Shown here: piece by piece, positions 52,673 to 62,142 of the stretch
How positions within the stretch are numbered: position 1 is the stretch's first letter
Layout of the letters: each line of letters begins with the position of its first letter
NCBI RefSeq assembly: GCF_039851965.1
Contig: NZ_CP156674.1
Coordinates: 2,728,001 to 2,792,000 of the forward strand
Source: Pseudalkalibacillus hwajinpoensis
Lineage (GTDB): Bacteria; Bacillota; Bacilli; Bacillales; Guptibacillaceae
Direction of reading: 5' to 3'
DNA length: 64,000 nt
Notes under the pieces: model-generated
Told to the model about the DNA's origin: nothing
The model's input: only the letters and a program-made list of their open reading frames with translations
Database searches by the model: none
Program-made: the position numbers and the translations under genes

Positions 52673-54404
52673 ACAGCCTGGTAAGAAGCGACCAGATGAT
52701 TTGAAAGGTACTGTTGCAAGAATCTGGCGTTATCTGTCAAAGCGAAAGGGACTTTTAACCGTTGTCTTTCTCATGGTTGTGATAAGTTCAGGATTTAGTC
52801 TGCTTGGTCCATATCTGACGAGCCTAGCGATCGATAACTACCTTGTTGTTGGTGACTTGAATGGTCTTCCGCTCATTTTAGGTGTACTCGTACTGGTGTA
52901 TATTTTGCAGTCTGCAGCTACTTTTTTTCAAAATTACTGGATGATTGGAATTGCTCAGGAGACCGTTTATCGAATGCGGAAAGATTTGTTTCACCACCTC
53001 CATCGTCTCCCGATTCCTTTCTTTGATAAGAAGACACATGGAGAGCTTATGAGCAGGTTAACCAATGATATTGAGAATGTGAGTAAAACGTTGAACACTT
53101 CGGTTATTCAAATTTTCTCAAGCGTTTTAACCCTTATTGGAGCCGTCTCACTTATGCTCTGGCTTAGTCCGTTGCTCTCAGCCATCACCTTTACCATCAT
53201 TCCACTTATGCTGATTGGGATGAAATGGATTACAAAACATACTGGCTATTATTTTAAGGAACAACAGCGGAATCTTGGTGATCTAAATGGTGTGATTGAA
53301 GAAACGCTTTCTGGACAGCAAATCGTGAAATCCTTTTCTCAGGAAAAGCGAGTTTTAAAGCAGCTTGATGAAAAGAACGAAGCACTCAGAACGTCTGGGT
53401 TCTGGGCGATGACGTATTCGGGGTTTATCCCAAAACTGATGAATGTCCTGAATAACTTGAGTTTTGTATTAGTTGCGGCAGCTGGAGGATGGCTTTCTTT
53501 GAAAGGCATGGTCTCGATCGGGGTGATCGTAGCCTTTATTCAATATTCTCGTCTGTTTACTCGACCGCTTAACGATCTTGCAAATCAGTTTAATACAATA
53601 TTGTCAGCCGTTGCAGGGGCTGAACGAGTTTTCAAAGTACTCGATGAAGAAGTCGAGCAAGTGGACGATCAGGATGCGATTACGCTTGATCAGATAAAGG
53701 GTAAAGTAGCATTCAATAACGTTTCTTTTTCATACGAAGAAGGCGAGTCGACATTATCAGGCGTGTCTTTTCTAGCGAATCCCGGGGAATCGGTTGCGAT
53801 TGTAGGACCTACCGGGGCTGGTAAAACAACGATTGTTAACTTGCTGATGCGGTTTTATGAAGTGAACAGTGGCACAATTGAAGTTGACGGTCACGATCTT
53901 AGAAAAATAAAGCGAGACAGTCTGCGAGCCAAAATGGGGTTTGTGCTTCAGGACACCTTCTTATTTGAAGGGACCGTACGGGAAAACATTCGCTACGGAA
54001 GGCTTGATGCAAGTGATAAGGAAGTGGAGGAAGCAGCACGTGTTGCTAACGCCCATTCGTTTATTTCAAGATTGTCAGATGGTTACGATACTATTTTGAA
54101 ACAGGATGGCGGCGGAATCAGCCATGGTCAGCGTCAGCTTCTCTCAATCGCAAGGGCGGTACTAGCTGATCCTGCGATTCTTATCCTTGATGAAGCAACA
54201 AGCAGTATTGATACAAGAACTGAAATTCACATCCAGAAAGCTCTTTGGGCGCTTATGGAAGGACGAACAAGCTTTGTCATCGCCCATCGCCTCAATACGA
54301 TTCAGCGTGCTGATCAAATCCTTGTGTTAGAAAAGGGTGAGATCGTTGATAGAGGGACTTATGATGAATTGTATAACGAGAGAGGGGGTCAGGTCGGTAC
54401 CTGA
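52647..54404 (+). CDS. Heterodimeric ABC exporter, partner subunit
   Basis: About 585 residues. Walker A is GPTGAGKTTIVN, Walker B is ILILDEATSSID with the Glu present, and the H-loop is VIAHRLNTI. The signature is altered to ISHGQRQLLSIARA. This complements the partner at 50930, so one composite site is active and one degenerate, as in BmrCD. ATG 52647 follows GGAGAGGAGGCATTC. The last residues (RGGQVGT) and stop come from a REP-like palindrome that also acts as terminator. Confidence 0.88.
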   Translation: MSSNNNLSKQPGKKRPDDLKGTVARIWRYLSKRKGLLTVVFLMVVISSGFSLLGPYLTSLAIDNYLVVGDLNGLPLILGVLVLVYILQSAATFFQNYWMIGIAQETVYRMRKDLFHHLHRLPIPFFDKKTHGELMSRLTNDIENVSKTLNTSVIQIFSSVLTLIGAVSLMLWLSPLLSAITFTIIPLMLIGMKWITKHTGYYFKEQQRNLGDLNGVIEETLSGQQIVKSFSQEKRVLKQLDEKNEALRTSGFWAMTYSGFIPKLMNVLNNLSFVLVAAAGGWLSLKGMVSIGVIVAFIQYSRLFTRPLNDLANQFNTILSAVAGAERVFKVLDEEVEQVDDQDAITLDQIKGKVAFNNVSFSYEEGESTLSGVSFLANPGESVAIVGPTGAGKTTIVNLLMRFYEVNSGTIEVDGHDLRKIKRDSLRAKMGFVLQDTFLFEGTVRENIRYGRLDASDKEVEEAARVANAHSFISRLSDGYDTILKQDGGGISHGQRQLLSIARAVLADPAILILDEATSSIDTRTEIHIQKALWALMEGRTSFVIAHRLNTIQRADQILVLEKGEIVDRGTYDELYNERGGQVGT

Positions 54405-54419
54405 CCCCCTCTCTTTTTT
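54380..54419 (+). terminator. REP-like palindrome, copy 6, acting as terminator
   Basis: GAGAGGGGGTCAGGT (54380-54394) pairs with ACCTGACCCCCTCTC (54399-54413), then TTTTTT. The exporter stop TGA (54402-54404) lies in the right arm. Confidence 0.85.
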
Positions 54420-54540
54420 CTTGCAATAAATTAACTGAACAAAAAGAAAAATCCAATAATCATATTGTCAGCTAGTTTCGAGTATGAGTAAACTAAGAAT
54501 AGAAGCAGGAAAAAGTTGTTAATTAGTGGAGGTGGGAAAC

Positions 54541-57500
54541 TTGGAAACAAAAGAGAGAGAGGAAGCGTTTCGATCAGAGTTAAAACGACTCAGGCTTCAG
54601 GATTACATAACAGGGAATACGTATGAAGTCGTTGCAACAGCTTATCAAAAGATGGTACAACCTGCAGAGGACCTGGACCATGCTGAACCAATGCCAGAGG
54701 TATCTTCCAAACACCAAAAAGCAATTGAACCACCTGCAAAACCAAAGAAAGAGAAAAAGGTGAAATCAGCTCAGGAACTGCGCGATCGTAATCTAACCTG
54801 GATTTTGATTATAGGCGTAGTCTTTCTATTGCTTGGGGCATTGGTTCTGGCCACCAGCACCTGGGAAGTGATGACATCAGCCATGAAAACCGCGCTGATC
54901 GCCGGTATATCTGCTGTGTTCTTCGGCATAAGCTGGCTCAGTGGACACAAGTTGAAAATTGAGAAAACCGCGTTTGCTTTTCTGATCCTCGGCAGCCTTT
55001 TTCTGCCGATTGTTGTGCTTTCAGCAGGGTACTTCCAACTGTTCGGGGAATGGCTTTCTGTTACAGGAGATGGAAATGAAGTGCTCGGACTCTTCGGGGT
55101 GCTCCTCTGCTTGCCGCTTTACGTCTTACAGGCGATGCGTCAGCGTTCAAGATTGTTTGTCTGGTTTTCGTTTGTAACACTCAGTATTGGAGCTCACTTT
55201 TTCATTGGGATGTTCAATCCTTCTATAGATATCTTTTATTTTGGAATCGTGCTGTTTAATGGGTTGTTGTTGCTTACTTATACGAAAACAAAGCACATAG
55301 AAAGTGTCGCGCTTTTCACGAAAGAGCTTCCGATTTATGCGCAGGGAAATCTTGTTCTATCAACCTTGCTTCTCCTATTCTTTTACGAAAGTGAAGTTTT
55401 CTATAGTTTTAACGTGATTCTTACTGCCGTGCTCTATCTTGCAATGGTGTATATAGGAAAGCAAAAAGAATACCATTTCGTTTTCACTTTCCTTTTGATC
55501 TATGGCATCTATCAGCTAATCGAGCATTCCCTCCTTGGCACAGTTGACGTTATGGTATACGCACTTGTTGGCTTTCTGTTTATTGGGATACAGATGCTTG
55601 AACCCTTCCAAACCGGGTATCTGAAAAAGTCATTTCAGTTTACGAGTGCGATCGTCTCATTTTGCGCGTTCTTTTTTATTAGCTATAAAGGCTTAATCTT
55701 AAGATGGGATGATCCTTCATGGCTGCTCGTGCTGAGCTATTTCTTAATCAGCTTGAATTATATATACCTTGCTAATCTATCTCGCTTCCGTGTGTTCGGA
55801 TTGCTTGCACCGGTTTTCCTTGCAGCAGCCGGGCTGTATCCAATCGCTCTGCTTTATCAAAATCCTTCAAGTCAAACTGTAATGACACACATGTTTGTAA
55901 CAGCGCTTCTCCTCTATGGAGGAGGGTATTACTGGAATAGTTGGCGTTATACGAAACATATTCAAACAGGTTCACTGTTTGTTTCATTTGGGCCAATGAG
56001 CCTTGCTGTTCTGATCGGGCTTGTCACAGAAAGCTGGCTGCTAACCAGTTTATTTTTCCTAATAGTTGGCATGATTCACTATACGATCTCTAGAAAAGCA
56101 AAATGGTCATGGCTTCGCGTCTCAGCACGAGGGTTAAACCCTGTTAGTTGGTCGCTTGCTTTGCTTGTCCTTTTTCCTCTATTGGCACAAGCAAGGGTCT
56201 ATGAAAATGTGTTTGGCTTCCCCTTCCATGCAGGGATCACAGGAGTTATTATCATTCTTATCCATTACGCATGGCATCAAAAAGGTGAGGGAGAGGAGAA
56301 GCTTGCTGAGACGACGTTTTGGACGGGTGTTAGCGTCTATGGACTTGCCCTCTTGTTCCTGATCACCACGCCAATCAATGAGTTGTTTATTAGAACAACA
56401 ATGCTGCTTGGAGCGACCGGTGTTCTGTTTTTAATAGTGAAGAGAACAAATGAATTAATGCTCTGGTACCTTATCAGCGCCTTCACTCTTGGTGCTTATC
56501 TTTCTGCCGCTGAGGCGTTTCCGTTACAGGGGACTTTACAGTGGGTGATAGGCAGTATTGTGCTGATTGGGATTGCAGAAATAGCAGGTAAACATGAGTT
56601 TGTAAAGAAAGCATTCTTCTATTCTGCGCATCTATATTTACCGATGGCTATTTTCTATACGGCTATTGACCAAGAAAATGATCCCATTCTATACGGAATT
56701 GCATTGCTAATCTATCTGTACACGATTCTGACAAGAAAAAGGGAATGGGAAATCCGTACGTTTCTCTATGCAGGGTTTACTATGCTTCCATTTCTTTATT
56801 ACTCGATTGTTACCACATTTGAACTGAATGAAGAGGCTATGACGTATATTGGATTTGCTTCAGGTCTTGTCATATTCGGACTCTGGCTCATCCTGGACGA
56901 AAAGTGGAAGGAGCGGATTAAGTGGTATGCAGTGCCGTTTGCGGTGATTGGTCTTGTGCCATTTGCGGTGCAATACATCGCTATTCCTTTACTTCCGTTC
57001 GCACTCGCTGTTAGTTATGCCATCATCACGCTATATGTGATGCACAGGTCAGGATGGCAGTTGTTTACGGTCTTGCCGCTCCTGTTTATCATATTGTTCA
57101 TCATGTTGCTTCCACTCGACAACATTGAAACGATTTCTCTTGTCTACGTGGTATCGGCTTCGTTCATTCTTACGGCAGGGTTGTTTATTCATCAAAAGCT
57201 TTTCTCGTTTCAGGCGAAAAGGATGCTTGGAAATCATCTCGACTGGTATTCAGTAGCGGCTTTCTTGCTTGTATTAAACGTGTATGGAAATGCCCTTACC
57301 CAAACTCTTTGGGTGGAGGAGCTACCAGCAATCTTTATCGTTGCTTTTCTTGCCCTTCAAATTAGAAGAGTTCCAGTTGGGTTACCATCTCGCGTTGTAA
57401 AAAGTGTGACAACAGTAAGCTTGTTGATTCCATACTATACGCTTCTCCGTCATATTGACCTGAACGAATACATTGTAACCGAAGTGTATATCCTGCCATG

Positions 57501-57930
57501 GATAGGGCTTGCTATTTATCTTTCCAAACGAACATGGGTAAATGAAGAGCGAATCATGAGATTGGTTGAGTGGTTGGTCCTTTCAATTGTAGCTGCCATT
57601 TTAGTAGCAGACGCCTTGATGAGCAACACCATCATCGATGCGCTTATTGCAGGAAGCCTATCGCTTATTTCTCTCCTAGCAGGCTTCTTTTACCGGATTA
57701 AATCTTACTTCATTATAGGGAGTAGTGTGCTATTACTAAACCTGTTTCTACAGACCCGGCCATACTGGGGAAACATGCCGTGGTGGGCGTATCTATTGAT
57801 CGCAGGTTCAACGCTTATTGCTGTTGCAAGCTTTTATGAATGGCAAAAGCAAAACAAAGATAAAGAAGGAAACACGCTACTGCAATTGAAAAAGCAGCAG
57901 TGGCTTGCTCGCTGGAACAGTTGGCGATGA
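54541..57930 (+). CDS. Giant multi-pass membrane protein
   Basis: About 1129 residues. A cytoplasmic head (1-80, Lys/Glu-rich with PPAKPKKEKK) is followed by roughly 30 hydrophobic segments in regular pairs, and a basic C-terminus (LKKQQWLARWNSWR). The first helices (NLTWILIIGVVFLLLGALVLATSTW) resemble large uncharacterised SCO7613/DUF2157-like membrane proteins. No catalytic motif was seen. TTG 54541 follows GGAGGTGGG; GTG 54526 is in frame but lies before that site. Single gene; function unknown. Confidence 0.75.
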   Translation: METKEREEAFRSELKRLRLQDYITGNTYEVVATAYQKMVQPAEDLDHAEPMPEVSSKHQKAIEPPAKPKKEKKVKSAQELRDRNLTWILIIGVVFLLLGALVLATSTWEVMTSAMKTALIAGISAVFFGISWLSGHKLKIEKTAFAFLILGSLFLPIVVLSAGYFQLFGEWLSVTGDGNEVLGLFGVLLCLPLYVLQAMRQRSRLFVWFSFVTLSIGAHFFIGMFNPSIDIFYFGIVLFNGLLLLTYTKTKHIESVALFTKELPIYAQGNLVLSTLLLLFFYESEVFYSFNVILTAVLYLAMVYIGKQKEYHFVFTFLLIYGIYQLIEHSLLGTVDVMVYALVGFLFIGIQMLEPFQTGYLKKSFQFTSAIVSFCAFFFISYKGLILRWDDPSWLLVLSYFLISLNYIYLANLSRFRVFGLLAPVFLAAAGLYPIALLYQNPSSQTVMTHMFVTALLLYGGGYYWNSWRYTKHIQTGSLFVSFGPMSLAVLIGLVTESWLLTSLFFLIVGMIHYTISRKAKWSWLRVSARGLNPVSWSLALLVLFPLLAQARVYENVFGFPFHAGITGVIIILIHYAWHQKGEGEEKLAETTFWTGVSVYGLALLFLITTPINELFIRTTMLLGATGVLFLIVKRTNELMLWYLISAFTLGAYLSAAEAFPLQGTLQWVIGSIVLIGIAEIAGKHEFVKKAFFYSAHLYLPMAIFYTAIDQENDPILYGIALLIYLYTILTRKREWEIRTFLYAGFTMLPFLYYSIVTTFELNEEAMTYIGFASGLVIFGLWLILDEKWKERIKWYAVPFAVIGLVPFAVQYIAIPLLPFALAVSYAIITLYVMHRSGWQLFTVLPLLFIILFIMLLPLDNIETISLVYVVSASFILTAGLFIHQKLFSFQAKRMLGNHLDWYSVAAFLLVLNVYGNALTQTLWVEELPAIFIVAFLALQIRRVPVGLPSRVVKSVTTVSLLIPYYTLLRHIDLNEYIVTEVYILPWIGLAIYLSKRTWVNEERIMRLVEWLVLSIVAAILVADALMSNTIIDALIAGSLSLISLLAGFFYRIKSYFIIGSSVLLLNLFLQTRPYWGNMPWWAYLLIAGSTLIAVASFYEWQKQNKDKEGNTLLQLKKQQWLARWNSWR

Positions 57931-57934
57931 AAAG

Positions 57935-57981
57935 AAAGCTGTCTCCCGAAAAAGTACTTATCCGGGGACAGCGCTTTTTTA
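57935..57981 (+). terminator. Terminator after giant membrane protein
   Basis: AAAGCTGTCTCCCG and CCGGGGACAGCGCTTT pair with small mismatches around a 13-nt loop; TTTTTT follows. Confidence 0.75.
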
Positions 57982-58054
57982 TTTGAAAAGTGGTTGATGA
58001 CGAGGGGTGAATTAGCGATATAATAGGTTTAAAATCATTTTAGGGGGTCAGTCA

Positions 58055-58068
58055 CGTTACCGGTGACG
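58055..58068. repeat. CGTTACCGGTGACG repeat, copy 2
   Basis: Identical to 44410-44423 and preceded by TAGGGGGTCAGTCA, linking it to the REP-like family. It lies 25 bp before the sugar-sensor gene. Confidence 0.5.
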
Positions 58069-58092
58069 ATAAAATATAAGGGAGGAAGAAGA

Positions 58093-59091
58093 ATGGCACG
58101 CTTGGTATATGGTGTTGGTAGTTTGCTTGTAATTCTGTCATTTTCCTTTTTTGTTTTCTATTCTGTAAGGGCTTTCAACATCACGCCTGAGCGATCTTCT
58201 GCTTCCTATGTTGAGCCAGACTATCATTTTGTTCTTGTAACAGAGGAGATGGACAATGATTACTGGCGTCTTGTTGAAGAGGGGGCGCGAAAGGCAGCGG
58301 AAGAATACAATGTTGCGCTGGAATACACAGGCCCGAAGCAAGCCAATCTTGCTGAGCATATCAAAACGATCGAAATGGCAGCCGCTGCAAGAGTTGATGG
58401 CATCATGGCACAGGGACTGAATCAGGATGTATCTCCAGCGCTTATTAACCGCGTTGTTGAAAAAGGCATTCCTTTTCTCACAGTTGATACGGATGCACCT
58501 AACAGCAAACGTTTTGCGTACATTGGCACAGATAATTACTATGCCGGCTTTCTTGCAGGGCAGGCCCTATTGAAAGATACAGAGGGAGACGTGAATGTTG
58601 GCATCATTACAGGAAGATTCGACTCTGCCAATCAGAAGCTGCGCGTGGAAGGGTTTAAAGATGCCATCCAAGACGATGAAAGAGTAAAAGTCGTCGCGAT
58701 TGACGCCTCCCAGATTACTAGAATTCAGGCTGCAGAGAAAACCTATGAAATGATCAAAGAGCATCCGGAGGTAAATGCTTTCTATGGAACCAGTGCACTG
58801 GACGCCATTGGAATTGTACAGGTACTTGAAAGCATTGGTATGACTGATCGGGTCTACGTTATCGGGTTCGATGTTCTTCCTGAAACCATTAAACTAATAG
58901 AAGAGGGAAAGCTTGAAGCGACAGTTGTTCAAAAACCATATGAGATGGGATTTGAAGCGGTGAAGCTGATGGTTGAATTAAAAGAAGGGAAAGAAGTTTC
59001 CACTTATCATCACACACTCACAGAGGTAATTCATTTAGAAGACATCAATCGAATCAACGACACTACCCCAGGAGGGATCAGGCTGCCATGA
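58093..59091 (+). CDS. Membrane-anchored sugar-binding sensor protein
   Basis: 332 residues. One N-terminal membrane helix (about 5-28) with no lipobox, then a periplasmic-binding domain of the ribose/xylose type (FVLVTEEMDNDYWRLVEEGARKAAEEYNV, VDGIMAQGLNQD, YIGTDNYYAGFLAGQAL, VYVIGFDVLPETIKLI). It overlaps a LytS/YesM-like histidine kinase by ATGA. That layout matches XylFII-LytS-YesN systems of clostridia, in which the binding protein signals sugar to the kinase. Ligand probably a sugar, perhaps xylose. ATG follows AAGGGAGGAAGAAGA. Confidence 0.85.
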   Translation: MARLVYGVGSLLVILSFSFFVFYSVRAFNITPERSSASYVEPDYHFVLVTEEMDNDYWRLVEEGARKAAEEYNVALEYTGPKQANLAEHIKTIEMAAAARVDGIMAQGLNQDVSPALINRVVEKGIPFLTVDTDAPNSKRFAYIGTDNYYAGFLAGQALLKDTEGDVNVGIITGRFDSANQKLRVEGFKDAIQDDERVKVVAIDASQITRIQAAEKTYEMIKEHPEVNAFYGTSALDAIGIVQVLESIGMTDRVYVIGFDVLPETIKLIEEGKLEATVVQKPYEMGFEAVKLMVELKEGKEVSTYHHTLTEVIHLEDINRINDTTPGGIRLP

Positions 59092-60536
59092 AAATCCAGG
59101 CAAGGTTTATTCTCTTTTTCACACTGCTTGTTGTCCTCATGAACGGTGTCGCCTTTTACCTCTTTCATAATAGTCAGCGAACGATAGATGACTATCACAC
59201 TAGCTTTCAGCGATTTATAGTCTTAAACGAGCTTTCACAACAAACGAATAAGGTGTATGAGGCGATGAATGCGTATCTGACAGAAAGAACGCAGAATGAA
59301 TTGAAAGCGTATGCTGAAGAACGTAAAACATTATCCAGGAAGAAAGACGAGCTTCTTGAAAATGTGAAGAATGAATCGAATTACCTTACAGTAACCAACT
59401 ATGAGAATATGATTGAGAGTTTTTTGCTTGAGTGTGACATTACTGTTCAAGCTTTTCAAAGACAGGACATCAATCAGTACTCAGGTCATTTGAATGAATC
59501 AGCCCAGATTTCAAAGTATATTCAGGAGACCACACTGACCCTTATTAACTCGGAGCTCACAGAATACCGATCGTTTTATAACCAGATGGATCAGAAAAGT
59601 AATTATTTACAATGGATGGGCATCTCTCTATTCGTATCGATGATTTTGTTTAGTCTTGTCATGGCATTCTGGTTTTCTCGCGGCATTACTGCTCCTATCC
59701 ATGAGCTTGCTGCTGCAGCTCGTAAACTCTCAAAAGGAGATTTCACTGCTGAAAAGGTCGTTGTTAAATCCAAGAATGAACTTCAATTGCTCGCAGATAC
59801 ATTCTATCGGATGCAGGAAAACATAAGAGGTTTAATTAAAGAAATCAAGCAAAAGTCTGAACTCGATCAGCTTTTAAAAGAAATGGAGCTTAAGAGTCTT
59901 CAAAGTCAGATCAACCCACATTTTCTATTCAACACGTTAAACACGATCTCACGGAGAGCCTATATTGAAGGAGCCGATCGAACGAGTGAGCTTATTGAAT
60001 CTGTTTCAGCATTACTTCGTTACAATCTTGGAAATCTTAATAAAGATGTGACGCTAAGAGATGAAATCAATATTGTAAAAGAGTACTTTTTTATCCAACA
60101 GTCCCGGTTTGGTGATCGTGTGTCCTTTGATGTCATTACAGATGATGAGGTGCTTGATTGTAAAATCCCCGTGCTCACGTTACAGCCGATTGTGGAAAAT
60201 GCGTTTATTCACGGAGTTGAAGCATACGAAGAAGGCGGGAAAATTGCCTTACACGTCTATGCGATTCAGGGAGAAGTGGTCGTTGAAGTGATTGACAATG
60301 GTGTAGGAATGGCTAAGGAACGTTTAGTAGAAATTCTCTCAGATGAAGAAAGAGTAGAACAGGAGAACAGACGGGGACACTCCACTGGTCTTGGTATGAA
60401 AAACGTGAAGAAACGAATTGAACTTTTTACCAGTCAGGCTGGAAAAATGACGGTTGAATCTTCTCCAGAATCAGGGACGATTGTCCGTTTGAATCTGCCT
60501 TATTCCGTCGTCAGAGGAGGCGAGCGATATGCTTAA
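59088..60536 (+). CDS. Sensor histidine kinase (YesM/LytS-like)
   Basis: 482 residues. Helix 1 (about 7-28), an extracytoplasmic sensor region to about 175, helix 2 (about 178-200), then HAMP. Phospho-acceptor His in QINPHFLFNTLNTI (His_kinase domain). ATP-binding N box PIVENAFIHGVE, G1 IDNGVGM and G2 GLGMKNVKKRI. It overlaps both neighbours (4 bp and 8 bp). It should pass the sugar signal from the 58093 protein to the regulator at 60529. Confidence 0.93.
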   Translation: MKIQARFILFFTLLVVLMNGVAFYLFHNSQRTIDDYHTSFQRFIVLNELSQQTNKVYEAMNAYLTERTQNELKAYAEERKTLSRKKDELLENVKNESNYLTVTNYENMIESFLLECDITVQAFQRQDINQYSGHLNESAQISKYIQETTLTLINSELTEYRSFYNQMDQKSNYLQWMGISLFVSMILFSLVMAFWFSRGITAPIHELAAAARKLSKGDFTAEKVVVKSKNELQLLADTFYRMQENIRGLIKEIKQKSELDQLLKEMELKSLQSQINPHFLFNTLNTISRRAYIEGADRTSELIESVSALLRYNLGNLNKDVTLRDEINIVKEYFFIQQSRFGDRVSFDVITDDEVLDCKIPVLTLQPIVENAFIHGVEAYEEGGKIALHVYAIQGEVVVEVIDNGVGMAKERLVEILSDEERVEQENRRGHSTGLGMKNVKKRIELFTSQAGKMTVESSPESGTIVRLNLPYSVVRGGERYA

Positions 60537-62094
60537 AGTGATGGTAGTCGATGATGAGCAAGTAGAAAGGGAAGCGCTCGGGACGATGATCACACGTGAA
60601 TATGGAGATCATGTCACCATTAAAGAAGCGAAAAATGGACGAGAAGCGATAGAACGTGCGGGAATTTTTCAACCGGATATTATGTTCATGGATATTAAAA
60701 TGCCGGGGATCGATGGGGTTGAAGCAGTTAAAACCATTAAAAAGCAACTGCCTGGTGTTCGCTTTATTATGCTGTCTGCCTTCGATACATTCGACTATGC
60801 GCGAGAGGTTATGCAGCAGGGGGTGAAGGAATATTTACTAAAGCCAGGACGCAAAAAGGAAATTCTTGCTGCGTTTGAGCGAATTTCAGCCGAGCTTATG
60901 GTTGAACGAAAGCAGCAGGCTGAAAAAGTACATATGGAGCATCAACTTGCGAAAGCCATTCATTTCCTTGAGAGCGAGTGGGTGAACTCTATATTGATGA
61001 ATCAAGTGACGGAATTTAGTCCAGATGAGTGGAGTGAACTGCTCGGTGTTCCTCTAACAGCAGGGTTTGCCCTTGTGTTTAAATTTCCCGGTGAAGACGA
61101 CAAGGTGTGGAGTGACATGTGTCATCGGATAAAGAAAAAGATGAAAGAGAGGGGCCCTGGTGAAGTAATGTTTGGTGTGCGAGAGAAGCGCTACTTTCCA
61201 TGTTTTCTTTTTAGCGAAACCCTTAAAGAGAAGGATAAGCGGATCAAAGGAATACTACAGCCGTATCTTAGGAATCTGCTTCATCAGTTTTCAAAAGAGT
61301 TCGATGCTGCCGTATGTGCTGGAATAGGACGACCTTATACAGTAGCATCTCAGTATGTCGACTCTTATCGAGAAGCACTTCATGCTGTTAATACGGTGGC
61401 TCACGATGACGAAGTCACCTATGTGTTCTATCAGGAAGGAAACAACCTCATACATCAAGAACAGGATGTGATCCACGAGCAGGAAACGAAACTTATTACT
61501 GCGATTAATAATGGAGACTTTGCGAAAGCCACACAGGAATTGGAGTTTTATTTTGAGGCGTTATCAGGATTTGAGTGTGCAGGATTTGTCCAAAAGTTAA
61601 ATGAACTTTTCCTTGTTGCAGAGCGCATGATGAAGAATAATGGCATCTCCCTCGCTTCTTATACATATCTTCATGCAGAAAACATAAAAGATGGTAGAAA
61701 GTTTGCAAGAGAAAAGCTGCATAAGTTAAATGAAAGTGTGCAGTCGTGGCGTTCAATGCATGGCGGAGATCGTTTAGAACAGGTGAAGCAATACATTCAC
61801 CTCCATTACCATGAACAGTTAACCCTCGAGGATGCTGCTGAGCACGTTCGTCTCAGTCCTTATTATGTAAGCAAATTATTTAAAGACAGGAGCGGCATGA
61901 CATTTATTGACTACGTCACTGAAGTAAGGGTTGAAGCGGCAAAGCGTACGATGATTGATCCTTTAAAAAGCCTTAAAGAAATTTGTTATGAGGTTGGGTA
62001 CAAAGATCCTAACTATTTTAGTAGAGTGTTTAAACGAAAAACAGGTGTGTCTCCATCGCAGTACCGTGATAGGTTAAACGTTATTAAGTCATAA
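60529..62094 (+). CDS. YesN-like response regulator (REC + AraC)
   Basis: 521 residues. The receiver domain has acidic DDE, phospho-Asp in MFMDIKMPGIDG and Lys in YLLKPG. A long middle region follows, then an AraC-type double helix-turn-helix (LTLEDAAEHVRLSPYYVSKLFKDRSGMTF, CYEVGYKDPNYFSRVFKRKTGVSPSQYRDR). Partner of the kinase upstream. Its likely target is the sugar ABC transporter that begins at 63131. Confidence 0.93.
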   Translation: MLKVMVVDDEQVEREALGTMITREYGDHVTIKEAKNGREAIERAGIFQPDIMFMDIKMPGIDGVEAVKTIKKQLPGVRFIMLSAFDTFDYAREVMQQGVKEYLLKPGRKKEILAAFERISAELMVERKQQAEKVHMEHQLAKAIHFLESEWVNSILMNQVTEFSPDEWSELLGVPLTAGFALVFKFPGEDDKVWSDMCHRIKKKMKERGPGEVMFGVREKRYFPCFLFSETLKEKDKRIKGILQPYLRNLLHQFSKEFDAAVCAGIGRPYTVASQYVDSYREALHAVNTVAHDDEVTYVFYQEGNNLIHQEQDVIHEQETKLITAINNGDFAKATQELEFYFEALSGFECAGFVQKLNELFLVAERMMKNNGISLASYTYLHAENIKDGRKFAREKLHKLNESVQSWRSMHGGDRLEQVKQYIHLHYHEQLTLEDAAEHVRLSPYYVSKLFKDRSGMTFIDYVTEVRVEAAKRTMIDPLKSLKEICYEVGYKDPNYFSRVFKRKTGVSPSQYRDRLNVIKS

Positions 62095-62096
62095 AA

Positions 62097-62125
62097 GCTC
62101 TGTTAGCTCGTCCAGCTAACAGAGC
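62097..62125. terminator. Terminator between YesN-like and YdcF-like genes
   Basis: GCTCTGTTAGCT and AGCTAACAGAGC pair perfectly over 12 bp, loop CGTCC. The genes converge here. T run is weak on both sides. Confidence 0.7.
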
Positions 62126-62142
62126 ATAAAAGGCCACAGGTT

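Noticed and set aside
54541..57930. Giant membrane protein as a transporter or NRPS-like system
   Set aside because: No ATPase, transporter signature or catalytic motif was seen; only repeated hydrophobic segments.
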